Assembly: GCF_051955275.1 (NCBI RefSeq)
Contig: NZ_JBQCGW010000171.1
Span: 1 to 64,000 of the forward strand
Source of the DNA: Pseudobacter sp051955275
Lineage (GTDB): Bacteria > Bacteroidota > Bacteroidia > Chitinophagales > Chitinophagaceae
DNA: 64,000 nucleotides
Direction: 5' to 3'
In this document: piece after piece, positions 18,519 to 27,119 of the stretch
How the letters are laid out: each line of letters begins with the position of its first letter
How positions within the stretch are numbered: the first letter of the stretch is position 1
Translations under genes and position numbers: made by a program
Notes under the pieces: model-generated
Databases searched by the model: none
The model's input: the letters and a program-made list of their open reading frames with translations, nothing else
What the model was told of the DNA's origin: nothing

Positions 18519-21500
18519 CTACTTATTAATAACACTATCTGATTTTTTAGGAGCCGGAGGCGGAGAAGCCTTCGGCTTTTTCTTTTTCTCTCCTCTCAGC
18601 AATTCCCCGATATTGTCGAAGTCACGGCGGTAACTGATACTGGCCCCGGAACGGTTCTGCCTGGCGCCAACGCCGGTGCCGGTGAGGTAGTTGTAGGAAT
18701 CGCGGTAGAAGAAGGTGAGCACCAGTTTACCATCCGGTCGGATCTTCCATTCAGCCGTGATATCCGGCAGAAACTGGAGGTTCTTGGTGGCCTGCACCTG
18801 CTCACTGCTCAATCCAAAATCAAGCGCACTGCCGAATGTGAAGGTCAGCCGCTCATTCAGGAAGCTCTTACCGATATTGAGGTTGAGGTTGCTCCGGTCA
18901 TAGTTGATCCGGTTACGGTCTGTATTGTCAACCAGGTTGTAACCACTGTACAACTGGGCATTGAAATTCACCTTGATGCTCTTGTCGTTGAAGATCTTCT
19001 GGAAGATATTGGAGCTCCATTTACTCAATGCGCCTGATACCATCCCGGAGATGCTTCCGATCACCACACCTTCGAAGGCGATATTGCCGAGCCCGCTCTG
19101 GCTGCCGGTTTGAAGCGGACCAAAGCTGTTGAACACGATGAGGAATGCCACCTGTTTGTTGAGCTCGTTCTCATCGTTCTGGATACGTTGCAGGATGGCG
19201 AGCGCATCCGGATCATTCTTGAGGGCGCTTCCCTGCGGCAGTTCAATAGCGAACTTGATCTTTGGGCGCATGAGCTTTTCCGTCAGGTTTGCCACCACTA
19301 CCACTTCGCCCCGGTATTTGCGTACGGCATTATTCACCCCTCCTGAGGAACCGGCCTGAATGGAGAACTGATCGAGACCGAGATCACTGAATCGTACGTT
19401 CTCTGCATGATATTCCGCATCCACCTTGATGTCTGCGTCATAGGGATCACCCTTCCATTGGATATAATTGCCCACTCCCTCGCGCAAAGTGAACGGTTTG
19501 CGGAGGAAACTCTGGAAACTGAAATTGTAGTTCCCCCGGTCTATATCGTAGCGGCCGATGATGGTGAAGTCCCCATCCGTGCCGGCTTTGATCTTCAGGT
19601 TACCATGACCGTTAGCCTTGATGATATCGCCAGTGAGCTCATCCAGGATCACGTACATATTGGCGTAGTTATTGGCGCTGATATCCAGGCTCACAGTCAG
19701 GTTGCTTTCCTGGAACTGTTTCGGAGGCTGCATTTCACGGCCATATACTTTCCATACTATGAAGTCTGCCTGGCCGCTTTCGCGGGAGGGACCGGAACGG
19801 ATATAGAGTTTGGAGCTGTCTGCCGGCTCCCCCTTGATGTCCATCCGCATATCTGCCAATGGTCCTTTCAGGGTCATATTCGCTTTAGCGAAAACAGTCC
19901 CGAAATACGCATCCTTACCGGTTCCATTGGTGGAAAGCACCAGCAGTTTGTTGGTGTTCATGGCAAAGTCGAATTCGAGATTATCCCATGCCTCATGCCT
20001 GAGGATGCCTTTTGAAATGGTACCGGTATTACCGAACTCATCCCGGATAGGGAAGGCCCCGAAGTCCACGAAACCATCTCTGAAATCGAAGGAGGCCGAT
20101 GGGATCTTGTAGAGCACGTTGGTATAATTCACACGCAGCTGTCCGTCTTTCAGGTTTACGCGGCCGGTGTAGGTAAGATTGTCTGTAGGGCCCGCCACAC
20201 GCAGGTCGCCGGTGGCAAAGCCATCCAGGTCGCTGAATACGCCGGAGAGATATTGCTGCAGCAGCCTGATGCGCATATTGGTGAACTCGCCATTGATGTC
20301 GAGCGGCAGCCTGTTCAGCACACTGTCCGTTTTGGTATTGTAAATACCGGTGACATCGAAATTGTAGTTGTCGTTCTTACTGATGGCCCCGAAGTTGATC
20401 ACCCCGTTGCGCATATTGTAATTGCTGCGGAGCGTCACCTTTCCGATACTGTCGTCATCCAGTCTGAACTGTTCCGCTTCGCCGGTGAAATCCGCCTGCA
20501 TCTTTTTGAAAGGATCCATGATATCGATGGTGCCGGTGAGCAGCCCTTCGACCCTGTTCTTTTTTACCACATAAGGCGTGAAGTCGCCGATATTGATCTT
20601 TTTAAGCGATACCCGCACATCATTTGTATTGCCGATATCGGAAGGGTGGGTAGTCACCAGGATCTCCTGGTCCCCGCTGTAGATCCGCACGCCATCGGCA
20701 GAGATCAACTCTTCACTGAATACCAGTTCTCCATCTTTTTCAATGAACCAGTTCTTACCGTTCACGTCAAAGTTGGACCTGTCGAATGTAACACGCACAC
20801 CACGTGGCATGGTCTGTACCCTGGCCGCGATGCTGGCTGCATTGATGGTCTGGCTGGCACTGGTCTTTACCGTGATATGCGACAGGTCATTGGCTGATCC
20901 CACTTTGATGGTGGTGCCGGGGAAATGCAGACTGTCGTTGATGTACACATCAGCTATGGAACTTTCCACCGAAAGGCTGTCGCGGTTCCCGACACCTTTC
21001 AGGCTGACATTGTAAACGGAAATATTCTTGTAATTGAACTGCGGTACTTCCGCATTGAGGTCAAGCAGGTTTTCCTTGCTGTTGATCCTGCCGGCCACCG
21101 TACTGAAGTTGAATCCTCCCAGGTTCTTGTCGATGAAATCCAGGTAGTCTTCCACTTTTTTGGTGGTGATCACAAAACTGAAGTTCTCGTTCTTGATGGT
21201 GGTGGCGGGTTTTATATAGCTGGGGAAGTATTTGTTGAGGAAGCTGCGGAAAGCGGCGGGTAATTCCATAATGGAGAAATCACCTACCAGTGCTGCATCG
21301 AATTCATTGCTGAGCAGGGTGATCACTTTGTTATTGCCCATCACTTTCGATTCTACATAAAGAGAGTCGAAGGATATCCTGCGGCTGTTCTTGAATACAG
21401 AAGCATCGTATACCCGTGCTGTTCCCAGGAAGTTGTCGATATTGTTACCGGTGAAATCGAAATCGAATTTGCCATAACCGTTGATGCTGTCTTTCGTCAG

Positions 21501-23357
21501 GTTGAGGTTCTTCAGGTTGGCTTTGGAAATATCCGCATCGAAGTTGAACTCCGGCACTTGTTTGCTGAAATCCACCAGACCATTGAGCCTGGCCACCAGG
21601 TTGGAATCGTTCACCATCAGCTCCCCGTTGAAGAGACGTTTGGCAACAGTGCCTTTCACTACTATGTCTTTGTATTCGTATCCATTGGCTTCAATGGAGT
21701 AGATATCCCCATCGAGTTTGGCATTGAGGTTCCCGGTTTTCAGGCCACGGCCATTGATATTTCCTTTGAAAGAAATACGGCCCAGCTGTGGTACATCCAG
21801 GAACTTGCCCAGATCGAAGCCATTGGTACGGAGGTTACCATTGTAGTTGGTGTGACCGGCATCGGGGAATTTCATGTTCACATCCGTTACCAGGGTACCC
21901 AGATTGGTTTCAATGGTGCCGTAGGTAACAAAGTCTTTCACAAAGCCGGTGAAGTTGCCGCGGAAACGCAGGTATTCCACATGATCAAGCCTGGGTTGAG
22001 AGATGGTGCGCAATTGCGGAATGATCCTGATGGCATCTGCATACGTGGTGCGGAAATCGGTGGCTTCAAAGTCGATGAATGTCTTGTTGATATCCGGCAG
22101 TCCACGAAGGCTGATATTCCCTTTCAGGTATGCATTCTGTCCGGATTCGATGGTGATATTCTTAGCGGAGAGATTGTCTATCGACCCGCGAACTTTTCCA
22201 TTTATCCTGACCTTTTTTTTCCATTCTTTCAGTTCGGGAGCAAAATAGGCGATATCGTCACTGTCGAGATCGGCTTCATTGAAATCTCCTTCCATACGCA
22301 CTTTGGTGATGAAGTCAGCCATATCATCAAAAGTATTGTACCGCATGGCAAAGTAGCGGTGGAGATGGCTGCGGTTGGTCTGGAGATCGAGGTTGTTGAA
22401 CTCCATCGCTTCGGGATGCCATCTCAGGTCGGCATTGAGGTGCTTCACCACCAGGCCGCTGCGTTCGATGGTGCTGAGTTTTATCTTACCCAGAATGGAA
22501 TCCTGTTTGAAGCGCACATCTTTGAAGTCGCCCTGGATATCACTGAACTGAATATGCGCGCCATCGAAATAATCGTATGGCTTGCGTTTATTGTCAACAT
22601 CGGATTTGAAAGTGCCGTCTTTCAGTTGTAAACTGGCGATCCGGATGTCCCAGTCGCCAGTATTCCAGCGCAGGTTTTTCGGATCGTTCACATAGATGGT
22701 GTCCTTGCTTTTGGGACGAAGGGAGTCCGGTCTGTTGCCATCATAGTTGAAGATGGCAAAGAGCGGCTTATCGATGATCAGGGTATTCAGGTAAAGCTGT
22801 TTGTTCACCAGGCTCACCTGTTGTGCATCGATATCCAGGTTGCTGAACCTGAGTGCCATGTCTTCTCCGCGCCAGGCGTCTTTCTGGAGCAGGGCTACAT
22901 TGTCCAGATCGATGGTCTTAAGGTCCAGGTTGATGGAGCCTTTGCTGCCCGATGTTTCTTTGGGACCTGCAAAATAATCTGTGATGAAGCGGTAGTTCCA
23001 GATGGAGTCTATGCGGGTAAGGTTGATCTGAGCATCCTGCAGGCCCAGGTATTTGAGCTCAATCCTGTCTTTGAAGAAAAACCAGTCGGTAATGTTCACC
23101 TTGAGGGCACCGGCATAGAGCAGGGTATCCTCCAGCCTGTCCTTGATAAGGGTGCCTTCCAGGCTCATCTTGTTGAAGAGGGCAAAGTCAACATGTTTGA
23201 TGGAAACGGTGGTATGGAGGTCGCGACTAAGCCGGTTGGTCACTTTTTTGACCAGCCAGTTCTGTACCGGAGTGGTTTGCAGCGCAAGCCATACCAGTAC
23301 TATCAGTGCAATAAGGACCAGTAAAATGGTCCGGGATATTTTCCAAAACTTTCTCAG
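18519..23357 (-). CDS. tamB: TamB-like giant AsmA-family envelope protein, probable CTG start
   Basis: The protein has about 1612 residues. From a CTG at 23357 it reads RKFWKISRTILLVL with a membrane anchor to residue 26, then repeated beta-strand AsmA/TamB-like segments, and a C-terminal DUF490 (TamB) domain around residues 1250-1570, with a Lys/Pro-rich tail. The first standard start codon, a GTG at 23243, would remove the entire anchor. A promoter with TTTG at 23402-23405, a 19-base spacer and TAATTTTG at 23375-23382 lies just upstream of the CTG, and an in-frame stop lies a few codons above it. TamB-type proteins span the periplasm and help move lipids or assemble outer membrane proteins. 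The family call is strong; the exact start codon is uncertain. Confidence 0.88.
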   Translation of the reverse strand: MRKFWKISRTILLVLIALIVLVWLALQTTPVQNWLVKKVTNRLSRDLHTTVSIKHVDFALFNKMSLEGTLIKDRLEDTLLYAGALKVNITDWFFFKDRIELKYLGLQDAQINLTRIDSIWNYRFITDYFAGPKETSGSKGSINLDLKTIDLDNVALLQKDAWRGEDMALRFSNLDIDAQQVSLVNKQLYLNTLIIDKPLFAIFNYDGNRPDSLRPKSKDTIYVNDPKNLRWNTGDWDIRIASLQLKDGTFKSDVDNKRKPYDYFDGAHIQFSDIQGDFKDVRFKQDSILGKIKLSTIERSGLVVKHLNADLRWHPEAMEFNNLDLQTNRSHLHRYFAMRYNTFDDMADFITKVRMEGDFNEADLDSDDIAYFAPELKEWKKKVRINGKVRGSIDNLSAKNITIESGQNAYLKGNISLRGLPDINKTFIDFEATDFRTTYADAIRIIPQLRTISQPRLDHVEYLRFRGNFTGFVKDFVTYGTIETNLGTLVTDVNMKFPDAGHTNYNGNLRTNGFDLGKFLDVPQLGRISFKGNINGRGLKTGNLNAKLDGDIYSIEANGYEYKDIVVKGTVAKRLFNGELMVNDSNLVARLNGLVDFSKQVPEFNFDADISKANLKNLNLTKDSINGYGKFDFDFTGNNIDNFLGTARVYDASVFKNSRRISFDSLYVESKVMGNNKVITLLSNEFDAALVGDFSIMELPAAFRSFLNKYFPSYIKPATTIKNENFSFVITTKKVEDYLDFIDKNLGGFNFSTVAGRINSKENLLDLNAEVPQFNYKNISVYNVSLKGVGNRDSLSVESSIADVYINDSLHFPGTTIKVGSANDLSHITVKTSASQTINAASIAARVQTMPRGVRVTFDRSNFDVNGKNWFIEKDGELVFSEELISADGVRIYSGDQEILVTTHPSDIGNTNDVRVSLKKINIGDFTPYVVKKNRVEGLLTGTIDIMDPFKKMQADFTGEAEQFRLDDDSIGKVTLRSNYNMRNGVINFGAISKNDNYNFDVTGIYNTKTDSVLNRLPLDINGEFTNMRIRLLQQYLSGVFSDLDGFATGDLRVAGPTDNLTYTGRVNLKDGQLRVNYTNVLYKIPSASFDFRDGFVDFGAFPIRDEFGNTGTISKGILRHEAWDNLEFDFAMNTNKLLVLSTNGTGKDAYFGTVFAKANMTLKGPLADMRMDIKGEPADSSKLYIRSGPSRESGQADFIVWKVYGREMQPPKQFQESNLTVSLDISANNYANMYVILDELTGDIIKANGHGNLKIKAGTDGDFTIIGRYDIDRGNYNFSFQSFLRKPFTLREGVGNYIQWKGDPYDADIKVDAEYHAENVRFSDLGLDQFSIQAGSSGGVNNAVRKYRGEVVVVANLTEKLMRPKIKFAIELPQGSALKNDPDALAILQRIQNDENELNKQVAFLIVFNSFGPLQTGSQSGLGNIAFEGVVIGSISGMVSGALSKWSSNIFQKIFNDKSIKVNFNAQLYSGYNLVDNTDRNRINYDRSNLNLNIGKSFLNERLTFTFGSALDFGLSSEQVQATKNLQFLPDITAEWKIRPDGKLVLTFFYRDSYNYLTGTGVGARQNRSGASISYRRDFDNIGELLRGEKKKKPKASPPPAPKKSDSVINK

Positions 23358-23374
23358 GTTCTGAGTATTGGGTG

Positions 23375-23405
23375 CAAAATTAGGCGATCAGGGTTCATGA
23401 GCAAA
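23375..23405 (-). promoter_or_regulatory. Promoter of the TamB-like gene
   Basis: Read on the minus strand it has TTTG at -33 (23405-23402), a 19-base spacer, then TAATTTTG (23382-23375), a full match to the Bacteroidota consensus. The box ends 17 bases before the CTG at 23357, the same short spacing as other genes here. Confidence 0.8.
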
Positions 23406-23498
23406 TTCGATACCAATGAATAATAGAAATTCCCTGTTTTCAGGTGCCTTCACGGCACAAAAAACATACATTGCAGTACCAGCCTAAACGAAATTCGC

Positions 23499-24542
23499 AT
23501 GAAACTTATTCTTCCTTTTTTTATGGTGATGCTATTTAACAGTGCCTTAGCACAAAACGATTCTGTCCGCGCCACGGTGAAGCCTGTACTGGTGATCCAT
23601 GGAGGCGCCGGTACCATCCTGAAAAAGAATATGACCCCTGAAAAGGAGCGTGCCTACCAGGATGGCTTACTCGCGGCGCTGGACAAGGGGTATGCCATCC
23701 TGAAACGTGGGGGATCGGCTCTGGACGCCGTTGAGGCTGCCGTTCGCAGCATGGAGGATAACCCCTTATTCAATGCCGGAAAGGGCGCCGTATTTACGCA
23801 TGAAGGAAAGAATGAAATGGATGCGGCCATCATGAATGGACGGACGCTCGCCGCCGGATCAGTGGCCGGTGTTACCACCATCCGCAATCCCATCACAGCC
23901 GCCAGGGCAGTAATGGAAAAAAGCCAGCATGTGATGATGACCGGTAAAGGAGCTGAAGCGTTTGCCCGGTTACAGGGCCTCGAAATAGTGGACCCTTCCT
24001 ATTTCTACACGGAAGAAAGATGGAAAGGACTGGAGCGTGTGAAGAAAGAGGATTCTGCGAAAACTGAACTGGACCATGGCAGCAAACCCACGTCAGGACT
24101 CAAACAGCCAGAGAACAAAGATTCAAAATACGGTACCGTAGGGGCGGTGGCTCTGGACATTCAGGGTAATCTGGCAGCGGCTACCAGCACCGGTGGTATG
24201 ACCAACAAACGCTACAACAGGGTGGGGGATGCGCCCATTATCGGGGCCGGCACCTATGCCAGTAATGCTACCTGCGCCATCAGTTGTACCGGATGGGGTG
24301 AATTTTTCATCAGGCTGGTAATGGCCAAGACCGTGAGCGATATGATGGAATTCGGTAACCGGAGCCTGGAAGAGTCTGCCTTGGAGATGATCCAAAAGAG
24401 ATTGCCTGCCCTGGGCGGCGATGGTGGTCTCATAGCCGTTGACAAAGCAGGCAATTTCACAATGCCTTTCAATACGGAAGGAATGTACCGCGGTTCGGTT
24501 GACCGTGAGGGTAAGGTTACTGTTAAGATCTATAAAGATTAA
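23499..24542 (+). CDS. Secreted isoaspartyl peptidase / L-asparaginase (Ntn hydrolase)
   Basis: The protein has 347 residues. A signal peptide MKLILPFFMVMLFNSALAQ points to export. The plant-type asparaginase fold is marked by VIHGGAGTI near residue 32, the alpha-subunit stretch NPLFNAGKGAVFT and the autocleavage site YGTVGAVALD, whose Thr near residue 212 becomes the N-terminal nucleophile. Later motifs are ATSTGGMTNK and IGAGTYA. These enzymes split isoaspartyl dipeptides and asparagine after self-cleavage into two subunits. The gene stands alone and its stop codon overlaps the stop of the convergent DinB-like gene by four bases. All catalytic features seen are intact. Confidence 0.93.
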   Translation: MKLILPFFMVMLFNSALAQNDSVRATVKPVLVIHGGAGTILKKNMTPEKERAYQDGLLAALDKGYAILKRGGSALDAVEAAVRSMEDNPLFNAGKGAVFTHEGKNEMDAAIMNGRTLAAGSVAGVTTIRNPITAARAVMEKSQHVMMTGKGAEAFARLQGLEIVDPSYFYTEERWKGLERVKKEDSAKTELDHGSKPTSGLKQPENKDSKYGTVGAVALDIQGNLAAATSTGGMTNKRYNRVGDAPIIGAGTYASNATCAISCTGWGEFFIRLVMAKTVSDMMEFGNRSLEESALEMIQKRLPALGGDGGLIAVDKAGNFTMPFNTEGMYRGSVDREGKVTVKIYKD

Positions 24543-25090
24543 AACTGCTTGGCCGGATCTTTTATGCCGGGTGCGTTGTTGTACGCCTCCGATTTTCCTT
24601 TTTCGATGGACAGACTGTTCCATTCATCCTGCCTGATCAACTTACCGAGATAAACGATCTGGCCCACATGCGTGGGATAATGCGCCATCTGGCGAATGAT
24701 GGCATCGCAAACGGTCAGCGGTTCCTTGCGGATATAAGTGTTTTTAAGTAGGTCTTCTTCCGTCAAATCCGCCAGTGTATTGAATAATACGCTCCATCCT
24801 TCTTCCCATAGCTGCAACAGTTTTTCCCTGCCGTACCCCTGGTCTTCAAATTCCTCATCACGGTTGCGCCAGGGTTTCTCCCCGTCTTCTGTGAGGATAT
24901 TCGTCCAGCGGCTCTTCATATTACCTGCCATATGCTGCACTATAATGGCGATATTATTGCAGGAGCCATTCGGTTGAAAATGGAAATCTGCATCTGTCAG
25001 CTGCTCAAATGTTTTATCCGCCAGCTGCTTGTAGGTTTTGAAACGCTTGATGCTGCTCTGGATAAATTCATTGCCCAATGTATTGCTCAT
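24539..25090 (-). CDS. DinB-like DUF1572-family protein
   Basis: The protein has 183 residues, predicted as a four-helix bundle of the DinB/YfiT superfamily. Family features are the three metal-binding histidines at the usual places: IIVQHMAGNMKSRW, DAIIRQMAHYPTHVGQI. DUF1572 proteins are cytoplasmic and of unknown function; relatives bind divalent metals and some act as thiol transferases. It lies 59 bases downstream of ggt on the same strand and may be co-transcribed. Since thiol transferases and gamma-glutamyltransferase both touch thiol metabolism, a link is possible but is inference only. Confidence 0.85.
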   Translation of the reverse strand: MSNTLGNEFIQSSIKRFKTYKQLADKTFEQLTDADFHFQPNGSCNNIAIIVQHMAGNMKSRWTNILTEDGEKPWRNRDEEFEDQGYGREKLLQLWEEGWSVLFNTLADLTEEDLLKNTYIRKEPLTVCDAIIRQMAHYPTHVGQIVYLGKLIRQDEWNSLSIEKGKSEAYNNAPGIKDPAKQF

Positions 25091-25149
25091 AGAAAAACAA
25101 TTTGCAATAAAGGTACTGAATGCGGAAACGGGGTTTTGTTAAAAGCTCC

Positions 25150-26862
25150 TTAGAACCCGGCTGCATGATCATCGCCGCGTGAATCGCCCACTGCTTCTAT
25201 CTTTCCGTCTGCATTGATGCGGATCACTTCTGTTCTGCCGATATTGCCCCGCTGCCGGATCTTGTATCCCATCTTTATCAGTTCATCGCGCACGCTTTGC
25301 GGGAAAGCGGCTTCCACATCGATCAGGTCAGGCAGCCACTGGTGATGGAACTTGGGTTTGTTCACGGCATCTTCCACACTCATATCAAACTCCAGGAGGT
25401 TGATCAGTGTCTGAAAAACTGAAGTGGTGATAGTGGTGCCACCCGGTGTTCCTGCAATGATATATGGCCTGTTGTCTTTGAGTACAATGGTAGGCGTCAT
25501 ACTGCTGAGCATCCGTTTGCCGGGTGCTATGGCATTGGCGGCAGCGCCGATAGCGCCATACATATTGGGCACGCCGGGTTTTACACTGAAATCATCCATT
25601 TCATTGTTCAGAATAAAACCGGCGCCGGCAACTACGGTCTTGCTTCCGTAACTATCATTGAGGGTGGTGGTCACAGCCACTGCATTTCCTTCTTTATCAT
25701 ACACGCTGAGGTGGGTGGTTTGTTCGCTCTCGGGAATATCACCGGCATGTATTGCAGTGCTGACACCGGCTTTGGAAGGATCATAATCCTGCATCCTTTT
25801 CTTTATGTATGCATCGCTGGTAAGTGTGGCAACAGGTACTTTATTGAAATCCGGATCACCCAGGAACTTCGCCCGGTCTGCATAGGCCCGCCTTTCGATC
25901 TCCGTCATAAGTTGTACGGACGCGGCCGTCTGAAAGCCCAAGGCTTTTACATTCCTGTCTTCGATCATCTTCATCATCTGCGGCAGCAATACACCGCCGC
26001 TGGCAGGGAGGGGCATGGTGAGGATAGTGTACCCTTTATAAGGAAAGCTGACGATCTCTCTTTCTTTTGCCTGGTAACTGCGCAGGTCATCATAACTGAT
26101 GATGCCTTTTCCTTTTTTCATTTCTTCCACTATCAGCCTGGCCGTCTGTCCTTCGTAAAAACCTTTCTGTCCTTCTTCCCGTATGCGTTTGAGCGTATTG
26201 GCGAGGTCGGTCTGGATGAGGGTGTCGCCGGCTTTCCATTCCTGCGCCCTTACAAATACGGGCCTGCTGGAATTGTTGCTGATGAAGGATTCCCGGTTGC
26301 GGTTGAGGCCACGTGCTTCGGCTCCTGTGATGGTATATCCTTTCTCTGCCAGATCGATGGCGGGTTGGATCAGGTCTTTGAAAGGCAGTTTTCCATACCT
26401 GGCGGTCTGGAAGAGCCCGGCTACAGTACCCGGTACACCAGCTGCCAGTGGTCCGTTCAGGCTCAGTGCTGTGATGGCATTGCCGTTTGCATCCAGGTAC
26501 AGGTCCTTGTGCGCATCGGCCGGGGCCTTCTCCCGGTAATCGATGGCCAGGGCTTTGCCGCCATTCATGGAAGCCACCAGGAAGCCGCCGCCGCCCAGAT
26601 TACCTGCCTCGGGATATACCACGGCCAGTACCAGTTGCGTGGCAATAGCAGCATCAAATGCATTGCCTCCCTTGCGGAGGACCTGCAGTCCTGCTTCGCT
26701 CGCCAACGGATGCGCACTCACTACTGCGCCATTGCTGCAGACCACCTTTTTCTGAATTGAATAGTGGTAAGGTCCGAAGCCTGCAACGGTATTTCTGCGG
26801 TTGCCCGCACAGGCGCAAAGCAAGATGGAGAAGGCGATCACAGCACTGAAGTAGCGTATCAT
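25150..26862 (-). CDS. ggt: Gamma-glutamyltransferase (lipoprotein form)
   Basis: The protein has 570 residues. The N-terminus has a hydrophobic stretch with the lipobox-like LLCACAG, so it is probably a periplasm-facing lipoprotein. Family motifs are HPLASEAGLQVLRKGGNAFDAA near residue 52, GGGGFLV, and the autocleavage site TTHLSVYDKEGNAV near residue 380, whose Thr becomes the nucleophile of the small subunit, followed by SSMTPTIV and GTPGGTTI. The enzyme transfers or hydrolyses the gamma-glutamyl group of glutathione and similar compounds. It is divergent from an M14 peptidase gene and upstream of a DinB-like gene. All catalytic features seen are present. Confidence 0.95.
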   Translation of the reverse strand: MIRYFSAVIAFSILLCACAGNRRNTVAGFGPYHYSIQKKVVCSNGAVVSAHPLASEAGLQVLRKGGNAFDAAIATQLVLAVVYPEAGNLGGGGFLVASMNGGKALAIDYREKAPADAHKDLYLDANGNAITALSLNGPLAAGVPGTVAGLFQTARYGKLPFKDLIQPAIDLAEKGYTITGAEARGLNRNRESFISNNSSRPVFVRAQEWKAGDTLIQTDLANTLKRIREEGQKGFYEGQTARLIVEEMKKGKGIISYDDLRSYQAKEREIVSFPYKGYTILTMPLPASGGVLLPQMMKMIEDRNVKALGFQTAASVQLMTEIERRAYADRAKFLGDPDFNKVPVATLTSDAYIKKRMQDYDPSKAGVSTAIHAGDIPESEQTTHLSVYDKEGNAVAVTTTLNDSYGSKTVVAGAGFILNNEMDDFSVKPGVPNMYGAIGAAANAIAPGKRMLSSMTPTIVLKDNRPYIIAGTPGGTTITTSVFQTLINLLEFDMSVEDAVNKPKFHHQWLPDLIDVEAAFPQSVRDELIKMGYKIRQRGNIGRTEVIRINADGKIEAVGDSRGDDHAAGF

Positions 26863-27038
26863 ATCATTCAGGTTTTATGGTATATGTAAACACTTATACA
26901 TATGTAGTTGCCTACCTAAAATTATTAAAGAAAACGTTCAAATGGAGTAGGGGTACATGGTAATTTGATATTCTTTTCATACTTTCAGTACATACAAGTA
27001 ATTCCTGGTTAGACATCCATGAACTACAAACACATGAG

Positions 27039-27077
27039 AAAAAGAATATCCCCGCCATGAGCGGGGATGTTCTTTTT
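27039..27077. terminator. 17-bp hairpin with T tract in a divergent intergenic region
   Basis: Bases 27039-27055 pair with 27061-27077 around the 5-base loop CATGA, with one G-T pair; the right arm ends in TTCTTTTT. It looks like a strong bidirectional terminator, yet it lies 42 bases before the start codon of the M14 peptidase gene and downstream of no gene on either strand. It may be a leader attenuator or the end of a small RNA. Confidence 0.75.
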
Positions 27078-27119
27078 CAGGAAGTTCTTTTTATTTTCAC
27101 GGATCATACCGATTTCAAT

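Noticed and set aside
21558..22631. A 357-codon open frame opposite the TamB-like gene
   Set aside because: It is antisense to a clearly conserved protein and shows no domain; such frames are common opposite genes of this codon use.
25711..26760. A 349-codon open frame opposite ggt
   Set aside because: It lies antisense to ggt, whose catalytic motifs are all intact.
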